A DNA stretch of 16,556 nucleotides from Bacillota bacterium (GTDB taxonomy: Bacteria; Bacillota; Negativicutes; Sporomusales; UBA7701): the NCBI GenBank assembly GCA_023415075.1, contig JAEZLU010000292.1:1-16556 (forward strand), in the 5' to 3' direction. The translations under genes and the position numbers were made by a program. Of this stretch, positions 8,001-13,144 are shown piece by piece; the stretch's first letter is position 1; the number at the start of each line of letters is the position of its first letter. Under the pieces are notes generated by a model. The model made no database searches, was not told the origin of the DNA, and saw only the letters and a program-made list of their open reading frames with translations.

Positions 8001-9559
8001 ATAACCTTTACACCTGCTCGCAGGACACCCTCAAGCGGATGAAGGAAATCATCGCCGAGAAGAAGCTCAACCGGGTGGTGGTTGCTTCCTGCACCATCCG
8101 GACCCATCAGCCGCTCTTCCGCGAGATGATGCGGGAGGCCGGCCTCAACCAGTTCTATTTCGAAATGGCCAATATCCGCGACCAGTGCTCGTGGGTCCAT
8201 CGCGGCCAACCGGCCGGAGCCACCGAGAAAGCCAAGGACCTTGTCCGCATGGCCGTGGCCAAGGTGCGCCACCATGAGCCGCTGTATCTTCATCCCGTGC
8301 CGGTGGTGCCGGCCACCCTTGTCATCGGCGGCGGCGCGGCCGGCCTGACGGCCGCTCTGTCGGCGGCCAACCAGGGCTACGACGTCTACCTCGTCGAGCG
8401 GCAGGCGGCCCTCGGCGGCCAGGCCAGGCATATCTACCGCGACCTTGACGGCAGCGACGTACAGCGGCATCTGCGCGAACTGACCGCCGCCGTGACAGCC
8501 CACGAAAAGATACAAGTGTTTACAAATAGCGAAGTTGCCGACTTTTCCGGCCACGCCGGCCATTTCACGACAACCGTCCGCCATCGGGACGGGACGGCCA
8601 GCAGCCTCGACCACGGCACGGTCATCGTCGCCACCGGCGTCGAGGAACGGCCGGCCGCCGGCTATCTGGCCGGCGAGGACGCGCGGGTCGTAACCACGAC
8701 GGCCTTCGAGGAGCTGCTGGCCGGCGACCGGCCGCTGGCCGCCAGGCAGGTCGTCATGATCCAGTGCGCCGGGTCGCGCACCGACGATCTCAAATACTGC
8801 AGTCGCACCTGCTGCAGCCAGGCGGTGAAAACGGCCCTCCAGCTAAAAGAGCGGCAGCCGGAAACCGATATCTTCATCCTGTACCGCGATATCCGCACCT
8901 ACGGCTTCCGCGAGCGCTACTACCAGGAGGCCCGCGCCAAGGGCATCCGCTTCCTGGCCTACACGCCCGACCGCCGGTCGGTAGTCAGCAAAACGGCCGC
9001 CGGCCTGACCTGCGAGGTCTACGAGCCTGGCCTCAAGGCCACCGTTGCCCTGGCGCCCGACCTCGTCGTCCTGTCGTCCGGCACGGTGCCGGCCGCCGGC
9101 GCCCGCAGCCTGGCGACTATGCTGAAGGTGCCGGTGAACGAGGACGGCTTCTTCGTCGAGACCCATGCCAAGCTCGGGCCGATGGATTTCCCATCCCAGG
9201 GCATCTACCTCTGTGGCGGCGCCCACGGGCCGAAGGCGCTTGAGGAGACCATTTTCCAGGCCGAAGGGGCGGTGGCCCGGGCGGCGACCATCCTGGCCCA
9301 GAAGAGCCTGATGGCCGGCGGTATCGTGGCCACCGTCGATCAGGACAAATGCGCCGCCTGCCTGACCTGCGTGCGCATTTGCCCCTACAACGTGCCCTGT
9401 ATCGACGACGGGGGCAAAGCCTATATCGAACCTGTGCAGTGCCACGGCTGCGGCAGCTGCGCCGGCGAGTGCCCCAACAAGGCCATCCAGCTGCCCCATT
9501 ACAAGGATAACCAGGTCCTCGACAAGATTCGCGGCCTGTTCGTGGGGGTGCGGCCATGA
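5093..9559 (+). CDS. hdrA: Giant HdrA: HdrA core with GltD/NfnB-like insert, fused to a second complete HdrA
   Basis: ATG 5093 gives 1,488 residues; an in-frame GTG at 5084 overlapping hdrB is less likely. Module order: FAD loop GGGIAG (about 26-31), HdrA Cys cluster from Cys70 (CSMCLLGPKMSDC) and ferredoxin motif Cys122-Cys132. Then follows a glutamate-synthase-small-subunit-like insert with Cys172/176 and Cys211/215/219/223, FAD loop VAVIGGGPAGL at 265 and NAD(P) loop VVVIGGGNVAMD at 395. The HdrA core resumes with the dense Cys633-649 cluster, Cys732 (QCVGSRDC) and Cys747/751/752. A second HdrA begins at ICQCGINI (Cys940/942), with FAD loop GGGAAG near 1079 and two C-terminal [4Fe-4S] motifs (Cys1420-1430, Cys1450-1460). 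HdrA is the flavin-bifurcating hub of Hdr complexes. The GltD-like module gives a likely NAD(P)H entry point. The adjacent genes point to the MetFV-linked complex. Gene overlap with mvhD is ATGA. Confidence 0.93.
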   Translation: MADVDKNVAATTAAANCQTGAVLVLGGGIAGMQASLDLANGGYLVHMVTDEPSIGGKMAQLDKTFPTNECSMCLLGPKMSDCLSHPNIIIHTNAQLAELTGTAGSFTARVRKKARYVDIDECTACGDCAEACPVRIKDGFNEGLGYRQAVYKLFPQSVPNRYMIDKRGTPPCRGTCPAGTNVQGYVAMVSQGKFAEALEVIHRRLPFAGICGRICHHPCEQECNRGEIDQPLAIASIKRAAADYGWDDPNRVVATVDAPARKERVAVIGGGPAGLTAAYDLVAKGYQVTIFEALPSAGGWLKYGIPGYRLPAEIVQREIDALLAHGIEVRANTKVGADISLTELKQQYDAILVAVGVQKSRDLPLEGAGLPAVLPGVDFLRDIKLGKNPQVGKKVVVIGGGNVAMDVARAARRQGGEEVQVVCLEGRAEMPAHVWEVEEAEDEGVVINNGWGPTRIVGDAGKVTAVEFKACTAVFDDERRFKPQYDERVTRQFAADTVIMAIGQAADLAFLQGEDKVALSRGLVAADPLTKATGDPRVFACGDVAHGPASVIEAVASAHEAAVSIDRYLSGADLAAGREKPAREKLGRPADTPVHPATRRPQGYAPAEERAGDYREVALGLTREEAMEEARRCLNCGGCCECLQCEQACKKKVIRHADTDETLTLPVGAVVLAPGFETYDARLKGEYGYGRYANVMTSLEFERLLSSTGPTAGHVTRPSDGKAPRKVAFIQCVGSRDCGDGGGAEYCSSICCMYSTKEALIAREHDAGIEPTIFYLDMRSYGKNFDKYVDAAAGGGVRYLRAMISAVKEDPVSGNLFIKYIDEGGAIVDEEFDLVVLAIGVQPPKGAAELMATAGIAANDYGFAASGQLSPAETSKAGVFVAGAFQGPRDIPETVMSASAAAAKAGELLAAARGSLIREKVYPPEQEVGGEEPRIGLFICQCGINIAAVVDVPAVVDYARSLPGVVHCQDNLYTCSQDTLKRMKEIIAEKKLNRVVVASCTIRTHQPLFREMMREAGLNQFYFEMANIRDQCSWVHRGQPAGATEKAKDLVRMAVAKVRHHEPLYLHPVPVVPATLVIGGGAAGLTAALSAANQGYDVYLVERQAALGGQARHIYRDLDGSDVQRHLRELTAAVTAHEKIQVFTNSEVADFSGHAGHFTTTVRHRDGTASSLDHGTVIVATGVEERPAAGYLAGEDARVVTTTAFEELLAGDRPLAARQVVMIQCAGSRTDDLKYCSRTCCSQAVKTALQLKERQPETDIFILYRDIRTYGFRERYYQEARAKGIRFLAYTPDRRSVVSKTAAGLTCEVYEPGLKATVALAPDLVVLSSGTVPAAGARSLATMLKVPVNEDGFFVETHAKLGPMDFPSQGIYLCGGAHGPKALEETIFQAEGAVARAATILAQKSLMAGGIVATVDQDKCAACLTCVRICPYNVPCIDDGGKAYIEPVQCHGCGSCAGECPNKAIQLPHYKDNQVLDKIRGLFVGVRP

Positions 9560-9975
9560 GTATGTTCGAACCGAAGATAGTCGCCTTCTGCTGCTACTAT
9601 TGCGCTTACTCGGCCGCCGACCTGGCCGGGTCGCTCCGCCTGCAGTACCCGGCCAACATCCGGATGATCGAGCTGCCCTGCTCGGGCAAGATCGAGCACA
9701 ATCTGCTGCTAACCGCCTTCGAGGAAGGCGCCGACGGCGTGTACGTGGCCGGCTGCATGGAAGGCGACTGCCACTTTCTCCGCGGCAATGTGCGGGCCCG
9801 CAAGCGGGTCGAGCGCGTCAAGAAGATTCTCGATGAGATCGGCATCGGCGGCGAACGGCTGGAGATGTACAATTTGTCGAGCTCGATGGGCCCGAGGTTT
9901 GCCGAAATTGCCCGGGAAATGACCGAACGTATCCGTAAACTCGGGCCGAGTCCGCTGAACCGTGCGGCCAAGTAG
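9556..9975 (+). CDS. mvhD: MvhD-like [2Fe-2S] electron-transfer subunit
   Basis: This 139-residue protein has the usual length of MvhD, the small protein that links HdrA to an electron-donating or -accepting partner. Cysteines of the family are seen as FCCYYCAY (Cys12, Cys13, Cys16), PCSG (Cys42) and GCMEGDCH (Cys67, Cys72), which fit a [2Fe-2S] site. In methanogens MvhD joins HdrABC to the MvhAG hydrogenase. Here no hydrogenase or formate dehydrogenase gene lies alongside and metV follows, so it most likely connects HdrA with MetFV (inference from the purified Moorella complex). The ATG at 9556 overlaps the hdrA stop; an ATG at 9562 is an alternative two codons in. A 49-base gap separates it from metV. 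Confidence 0.93.
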   Translation: MSMFEPKIVAFCCYYCAYSAADLAGSLRLQYPANIRMIELPCSGKIEHNLLLTAFEEGADGVYVAGCMEGDCHFLRGNVRARKRVERVKKILDEIGIGGERLEMYNLSSSMGPRFAEIAREMTERIRKLGPSPLNRAAK

Positions 9976-10024
9976 CGATTTTGCCTTATTGACATTTGGG
10001 GCGTAGAAGGAGGGTGAAAAGCCC

Positions 10025-10693
10025 ATGATTGTTGCCGAACCCAAGCCTTTGGCCGAGATTGCGGCCCAGATCGCCGACGCCAAGAAGATACTGGTGGCCG
10101 GCTGCGGCGGCTGTGTGACCGTCTGCCTGTCCGGCGGCCAGAAAGAGGTGGACATCCTGGCCACTTCTTTGCGGATGCTGCGGAAGAAAGAGGGCGGCAG
10201 CCTGGAAACGGCCACGCTGACGCTTGAGCGTCAGTGCGACAAGGAATATGTCGAGAAACTCGCCGAGGCCGTCGACGACGTCGACTGCGTCGTCTCGCTG
10301 GCCTGCGGCGTCGGCGTCCAGTATCTGGCCGAACGTTACCCCGCCAAATTCATCGTGCCGGCCCAGAACACCAAGTTCATCGGCGGCACCACCGAGCACG
10401 GCGTCTGGGAGGAGCGCTGCGGCCTGTGCGGCGAGTGCATCCTCGCCAGCACCGGCGGCATTTGCCCGATCATCCGCTGCTCGAAAAGCATACTGAACGG
10501 CCCGTGCGGCGGCTCGGAGGGCGGCAAATGCGAGGTTAACCCCGACATCCCCTGCGCCTGGACGCTCATTTACGAGCAGCTCAAACGCCAGGGCCGCGAG
10601 GCCGCCTTGACGGAAGTTTTCCCGGTCAAGGACTGGTCGAAGTCGCGGGACGGCGGTCCCCGCAAGTATGTCAGGGAGGATGTGCTGCTATGA
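10025..10693 (+). CDS. metV: MetV: cysteine-rich small subunit of methylene-THF reductase
   Basis: The protein has 222 residues and starts after a strong AAGGAGGGTG (10007-10016). Cysteines occur as CGGCVTVC (Cys27, 30, 34), Cys71, Cys88 and Cys94 in the N-terminal part. A second group follows in the C-terminal part: CGLCGEC (Cys132, 135, 138), Cys147, Cys152, and GPCGGSEGGKCEV (Cys161, Cys169). This last segment is the hallmark of the MTHFR C-terminal-like family (MetV). In acetogens MetV pairs with MetF and carries iron-sulfur clusters that feed electrons to the MetF flavin; in Acetobacterium-type enzymes it meets RnfC2, here HdrA/MvhD. The stop overlaps the metF start by ATGA. The N-terminal half may bind an additional cluster or zinc; which cysteines hold what cannot be settled by eye. 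Confidence 0.92.
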   Translation: MIVAEPKPLAEIAAQIADAKKILVAGCGGCVTVCLSGGQKEVDILATSLRMLRKKEGGSLETATLTLERQCDKEYVEKLAEAVDDVDCVVSLACGVGVQYLAERYPAKFIVPAQNTKFIGGTTEHGVWEERCGLCGECILASTGGICPIIRCSKSILNGPCGGSEGGKCEVNPDIPCAWTLIYEQLKRQGREAALTEVFPVKDWSKSRDGGPRKYVREDVLL

Positions 10694-11628
10694 GCGAAAC
10701 GACCCACCTGACCACCGAGAGCAAGCTCGAGAAACTGTTTGCCGCCGGCCATTTCGTCGTCACCTCGGAGATCGGTCCCCAGAAAGGCGCCTCGGCCGCC
10801 AACATCATCAGCCATACGGAGGAATCGAAAAGCTGCTGCGACGGCTTCAACCTGACCGACAATCAAAGCGCCGTCGTCCGCCTGTCCAGTATCGCCGCCG
10901 GCGTTCACGTCCTGGCCAACGGCGGCACGCCGATCATCCAGATGACCTGTCGCGACCGCAACCGCATCGCCATTCAGAGCGACCTGCTCGGCGCCTACAG
11001 CCTGGGCATCCGCGACGTCCTCTGCCTGAGCGGCGACCATCAGTCCTTCGGCAATCATCCCACCGCCAAGAACGTGTACGACATCGACTCGATCCAGCTG
11101 GTGGCCCTGGTAAAAAGGATGCGCGACGAGAAAAAAATGCTGAGCGGCGAGGAAATGAAGGCCGAGCCCCGCTTCTATATCGGCGCGGTCGAAAATCCCT
11201 GCGGCGACCCGGTCGAGCTGCGGGTGCTGCGCCTGGCCAAGAAGGTCCGGGCCGGCGCCCAGTTCATTCAGACCCAGGCCATTTTCGATGTGGCGAAATT
11301 TGCCCGCTGGATGGAGCTTGTCCGCCAGGCCGGCCTGGCCGAGCGGGTCAACATCATGGCCGGCGTGCTGCCGGTGAAATCGGTGCGGGCGCTGACCTAT
11401 ATGCGCGACAACGTCGCCGGCATCAGCATTCCGGAAGAGCTTATCGAGCGGATGACTAAGGCCGAAAATCCTCAGGCCGAAGGCATCGCCATTGCTGTCG
11501 AACTCATCGGCCAGCTTAAGGCCGTGGCCGGCGTCAGAGGCATTCATATCATGCCGGTAGGCTGGGAAGCCGCCCTGCCGGAGATCGTATCCCGGGCCGG
11601 GCTGCTGCCGCGGCCGGCGGTCGACTGA
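10690..11628 (+). CDS. metF: MetF: FAD-dependent 5,10-methylene-THF reductase catalytic subunit
   Basis: The protein has 312 residues and a TIM-barrel MTHFR sequence. Glu27 in VTSEIGPQKG sits where the conserved active-site Glu of E. coli MetF (Glu28) is found. Further family motifs are GFNLTDNQSA, IIQMTCRDRNRIAIQSDLLG, VLCLSGDHQSFG, FYIGAVENPCGDP, GAQFIQTQAIFD, IMAGVLPVKS and the C-terminal GIHIMPVGWE. It interconverts methylene-THF and methyl-THF, the step joining FolD to corrinoid methyl transfer. This acetogen type lacks the eukaryotic regulatory extension and takes electrons through MetV and the Hdr module rather than directly from NAD(P)H (known for the Moorella complex, inferred here). 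It is the last gene of the operon; hairpins follow at 11652 and 11821. Confidence 0.96.
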   Translation: MSETTHLTTESKLEKLFAAGHFVVTSEIGPQKGASAANIISHTEESKSCCDGFNLTDNQSAVVRLSSIAAGVHVLANGGTPIIQMTCRDRNRIAIQSDLLGAYSLGIRDVLCLSGDHQSFGNHPTAKNVYDIDSIQLVALVKRMRDEKKMLSGEEMKAEPRFYIGAVENPCGDPVELRVLRLAKKVRAGAQFIQTQAIFDVAKFARWMELVRQAGLAERVNIMAGVLPVKSVRALTYMRDNVAGISIPEELIERMTKAENPQAEGIAIAVELIGQLKAVAGVRGIHIMPVGWEAALPEIVSRAGLLPRPAVD

Positions 11629-11651
11629 CAATATGTTGGCTGATACGCTTC

Positions 11652-11677
11652 GGCCCGCTTGTTTTTGCAAGCGGGCC
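11652..11677. repeat. First copy of a duplicated terminator-type hairpin
   Basis: GGCCCGCTTG (11652-11661), loop TTTTTG, CAAGCGGGCC (11668-11677) is a perfect 10-bp stem. It lies 23 bases after the metF stop but is followed by CAGGCTG rather than a T-run, so as a terminator it is imperfect. The inner 24 bases (11653-11676) are identical to 11822-11845. It reads as the original terminator end of metF, separated from its T-run by the palindromic element that follows (inference). Confidence 0.8.
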
Positions 11678-11806
11678 CAGGCTGTCGATAAAGGCCCATC
11701 TGCGGCGTTGCTCCTCAAAGCGCTTGCTTGCGTACGTCCCGCAGTACGCGGCGCGGCGCGCTTTTCCGGTGCGCCTTGCATCTGGGCCTTTCTAGCCAGC
11801 CTGGGC
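11675..11806. repeat. Nested palindromic (REP/MITE-like) intergenic element
   Basis: Outer arms GCCCAGGCTG (11675-11684) and CAGCCTGGGC (11797-11806) are perfect. After a symmetric 5-base internal loop, AAAGGCCCA (11690-11698) pairs with TGGGCCTTT (11783-11791). Further in, AAAGCGC (11717-11723) pairs with GCGCTTT (11758-11764), and GCGTAC (11730-11735) pairs with GTACGC (11744-11749). The whole 132 bases can fold into one long stem. It has no open reading frame of note and its base composition differs little from the surroundings. I recall similar intergenic palindromes containing 'GGCCCATCTGCGGCG' from other anaerobes, but could not check this. Confidence 0.75.
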
Positions 11807-11820
11807 TTGTCTACACTCTG

Positions 11821-11850
11821 AGCCCGCTTGTTTTTGCAAGCGGGCTTTTC
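11821..11850 (+). terminator. Intrinsic terminator of the hdr-met operon (second hairpin copy)
   Basis: AGCCCGCTTG (11821-11830), loop TTTTTG, CAAGCGGGCT (11837-11846) is a perfect 10-bp stem ending in TTTTC. It is a good rho-independent terminator for transcripts coming from metF. Between it and the next gene (11851-11998) I see no gene and no convincing promoter. Confidence 0.85.
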
Positions 11851-11998
11851 GTTTGGGGCGGATTTGGTCGGTTTTTTACCAGCCGCCTGACGGAGAAACC
11901 GGCTTCGCGGGTAGGATTTTACTGCCGGTTGTGGAATAAGATAGGGCAGATGGCAATTGCTGCCGTAGTTGATCGGGACGTGCTCGGGAGGGATAGGC

Positions 11999-12640
11999 AT
12001 GGACGGTAACCGTCAGCTCATCAAGAAGGAACTTGTCGCCGTGGTGCTGATAGTGGCCGTGCTGCTGACAGTGGGCGGCTGCCTTGTCGGCAACGTGGTC
12101 GGCAGCCTGCGGGCGCTGGATACGGCTAACAGCGAACCCGCTCCGGGGCTCGGCGACCTGGAAAAGAGCCTGCGGTCATGGGTTGACGGCCTGGTTCCCC
12201 AGAAGCAGAACACGGCGCCGGCAGTCGAGCCGGTAGCCCCGCCGCCAAGCGGCAAACCGGCAGCTGCGGCCGTCAAAGCCGAAATCCAGCAGGTCCGCTT
12301 TTTCGAGGCCGGCAAGGATGTGCCGGCCCTCAAGGACCGCTCCTATGCCAGCAGGTTTAATAAACAGGCCCGCCATATCTATTGCGAAGTCGTCTATAAA
12401 AACAACAACTACAAAGTGGCTGACAGCGAGTTTTCGGCGGTCATCCAGGCTTATAACGCCGCCGGTCAGCTGATCGGCGAGCGCAAGGGCGTCCTCCGGC
12501 CGCGCAAGGAATGGGCTACCGCCAATTTCACCGCCAACTGGGGTAACGATGAACCCGGCTATTGGCAGGCGGGACGGTACACCGTGAAGATTATCCTTGA
12601 AGGGCAGCCGGCCGGCGAGTACACTTTCCGGGTCGAGTGA
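11999..12640 (+). CDS. Putative lipoprotein or membrane-anchored protein of unknown function
   Basis: ATG 11999 is chosen because GGGAGGG (11986-11992) lies six bases before it; the in-frame TTG at 11969 is upstream of that site. The 213-residue product starts with a short charged stretch (KKE), a hydrophobic segment at about 12-25, and TVGGC (Cys28), a plausible lipobox. If not processed, the segment would act as a membrane anchor. Residues about 45-95 form a low-complexity linker rich in Pro and Ala. From about 98 on, alternating hydrophobic and polar residues with many aromatic residues (YCEVVYKNNNYKV, WATANFTANWGNDEPGYW, YTVKIILEG, YTFRVE) suggest a beta-sandwich domain exposed outside the cell. 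I do not recognise a named family. It is convergent with the minus-strand gene that ends six bases after its stop. Confidence 0.8.
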   Translation: MDGNRQLIKKELVAVVLIVAVLLTVGGCLVGNVVGSLRALDTANSEPAPGLGDLEKSLRSWVDGLVPQKQNTAPAVEPVAPPPSGKPAAAAVKAEIQQVRFFEAGKDVPALKDRSYASRFNKQARHIYCEVVYKNNNYKVADSEFSAVIQAYNAAGQLIGERKGVLRPRKEWATANFTANWGNDEPGYWQAGRYTVKIILEGQPAGEYTFRVE

Positions 12641-12646
12641 CGGCCG

Positions 12647-13018
12647 CTAATTGTCGCAGCCGTCGCGGCAGGCCTGGCAGACGTAGCGGGCGAAAAAGGG
12701 CGGGCAGATGTCGGCGAATAGGAAGAAGAGAAGGAACCAGAGGAGAATCCCTTCGGCAGCCGTGAGGAAAAAGCTGAAGGGAGCGACGCGGTTATTCAGG
12801 CGGGCCAGCTGAGTTGTCGCAGTACGGCTTGCAGGCATAGACAGACAGGGGTCCGAGCTTATGGCGGACACCCGGTTGGCCACGGATGACGGACCGGGCG
12901 TCAAGGCGGCTGAGGACAAGTCTGTTCTTGGCGCCAATTCAAGAATCGGTTCCGAAGTTATTGACGAAGGCGGGGCTGTTAACGATTCCGGGGGCGTCGG
13001 CGGCAGGGTGCCCGGCAT
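12647..13018 (-). CDS. Small membrane protein with Cys-rich C-terminal tail, unknown function
   Basis: On the minus strand an ATG (13018-13016) follows a perfect AGGAGGT (bases 13034-13028) at nine bases, and a TATAAT box lies at 13051-13046. The 123-residue product has a Pro/Ser/Thr-rich N-terminal half, one hydrophobic segment at about 80-104 (FSFFLTAAEG then ILLWFLLFFLFA) and a tail with Cys105, Cys114, Cys117 and Cys121 (VCQACRDGC). The CxxC-type tail could bind a metal or form disulfides. The much longer open frame to 14119 on this strand is only a shadow of the phosphatase gene. An inner start at Met61 is possible but has no ribosome binding site. No family is recognised. The clean expression signals are the main support; the low-complexity N-terminal half is the main doubt. 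Confidence 0.6.
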   Translation of the reverse strand: MPGTLPPTPPESLTAPPSSITSEPILELAPRTDLSSAALTPGPSSVANRVSAISSDPCLSMPASRTATTQLARLNNRVAPFSFFLTAAEGILLWFLLFFLFADICPPFFARYVCQACRDGCDN

Positions 13019-13045
13019 ATTCGTTCGACCTCCTGCGGTTTGATC

Positions 13046-13051
13046 ATTATA
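13046..13051 (-). promoter_or_regulatory. -10 box for the minus-strand small membrane protein gene
   Basis: The minus strand reads TATAAT here, a perfect -10, about 27 bases before the start codon. At 17-18 bases upstream only AAATCA or CAAATC is found, so the -35 is weak. A palindrome at 13054-13091 covers that position, which suggests an activator- or repressor-controlled promoter. Confidence 0.5.
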
Positions 13052-13053
13052 GG

Positions 13054-13091
13054 CTATGTCACCGGGGCTGATTTGTGCCCCGAATACATAG
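13054..13091. repeat. Two-tier palindrome between divergent genes
   Basis: CTATGT (13054-13059) pairs with ACATAG (13086-13091) and CGGGGC (13063-13068) pairs with GCCCCG (13077-13082). The two tiers are separated by a symmetric three-base mismatch and enclose the loop TGATTTGT. It lies between the minus-strand small protein gene and the phosphatase gene, next to the TATAAT box. It could be a regulator site or a hairpin in either leader. No T-run follows on either strand, so an intrinsic terminator is unlikely. Confidence 0.55.
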
Positions 13092-13144
13092 TGCCCAAGG
13101 GTTATTAACGGAACGGCATGATAAATTGGGGAGGGGTTGAGTTT

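Noticed and set aside
9989..10017. TTGACA at 9989-9994 as an internal promoter before metV
   Set aside because: At 16-18 bases downstream there is only the AAGGAGGGTG ribosome binding site and no -10-like hexamer.
11652..11846. CRISPR-like array or tandem repeat
   Set aside because: There are only two copies of one self-complementary unit and the spacer is itself palindromic, so this is not a direct-repeat array.
11969..11998. TTG at 11969 as start of the lipoprotein gene
   Set aside because: The GGGAGGG at 11986-11992 lies after it and serves the ATG at 11999.
10570..12000. Long minus-strand open frame of 476 codons opposite metF
   Set aside because: It runs antisense through metF and the palindromic element without a family signature or ribosome binding site.
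13118..13144. ATG at 13118 as start of the phosphatase
   Set aside because: The ribosome binding site GGGGAGGGG lies after it, and starting at 13145 places the basic residues and hydrophobic core as a normal signal peptide.
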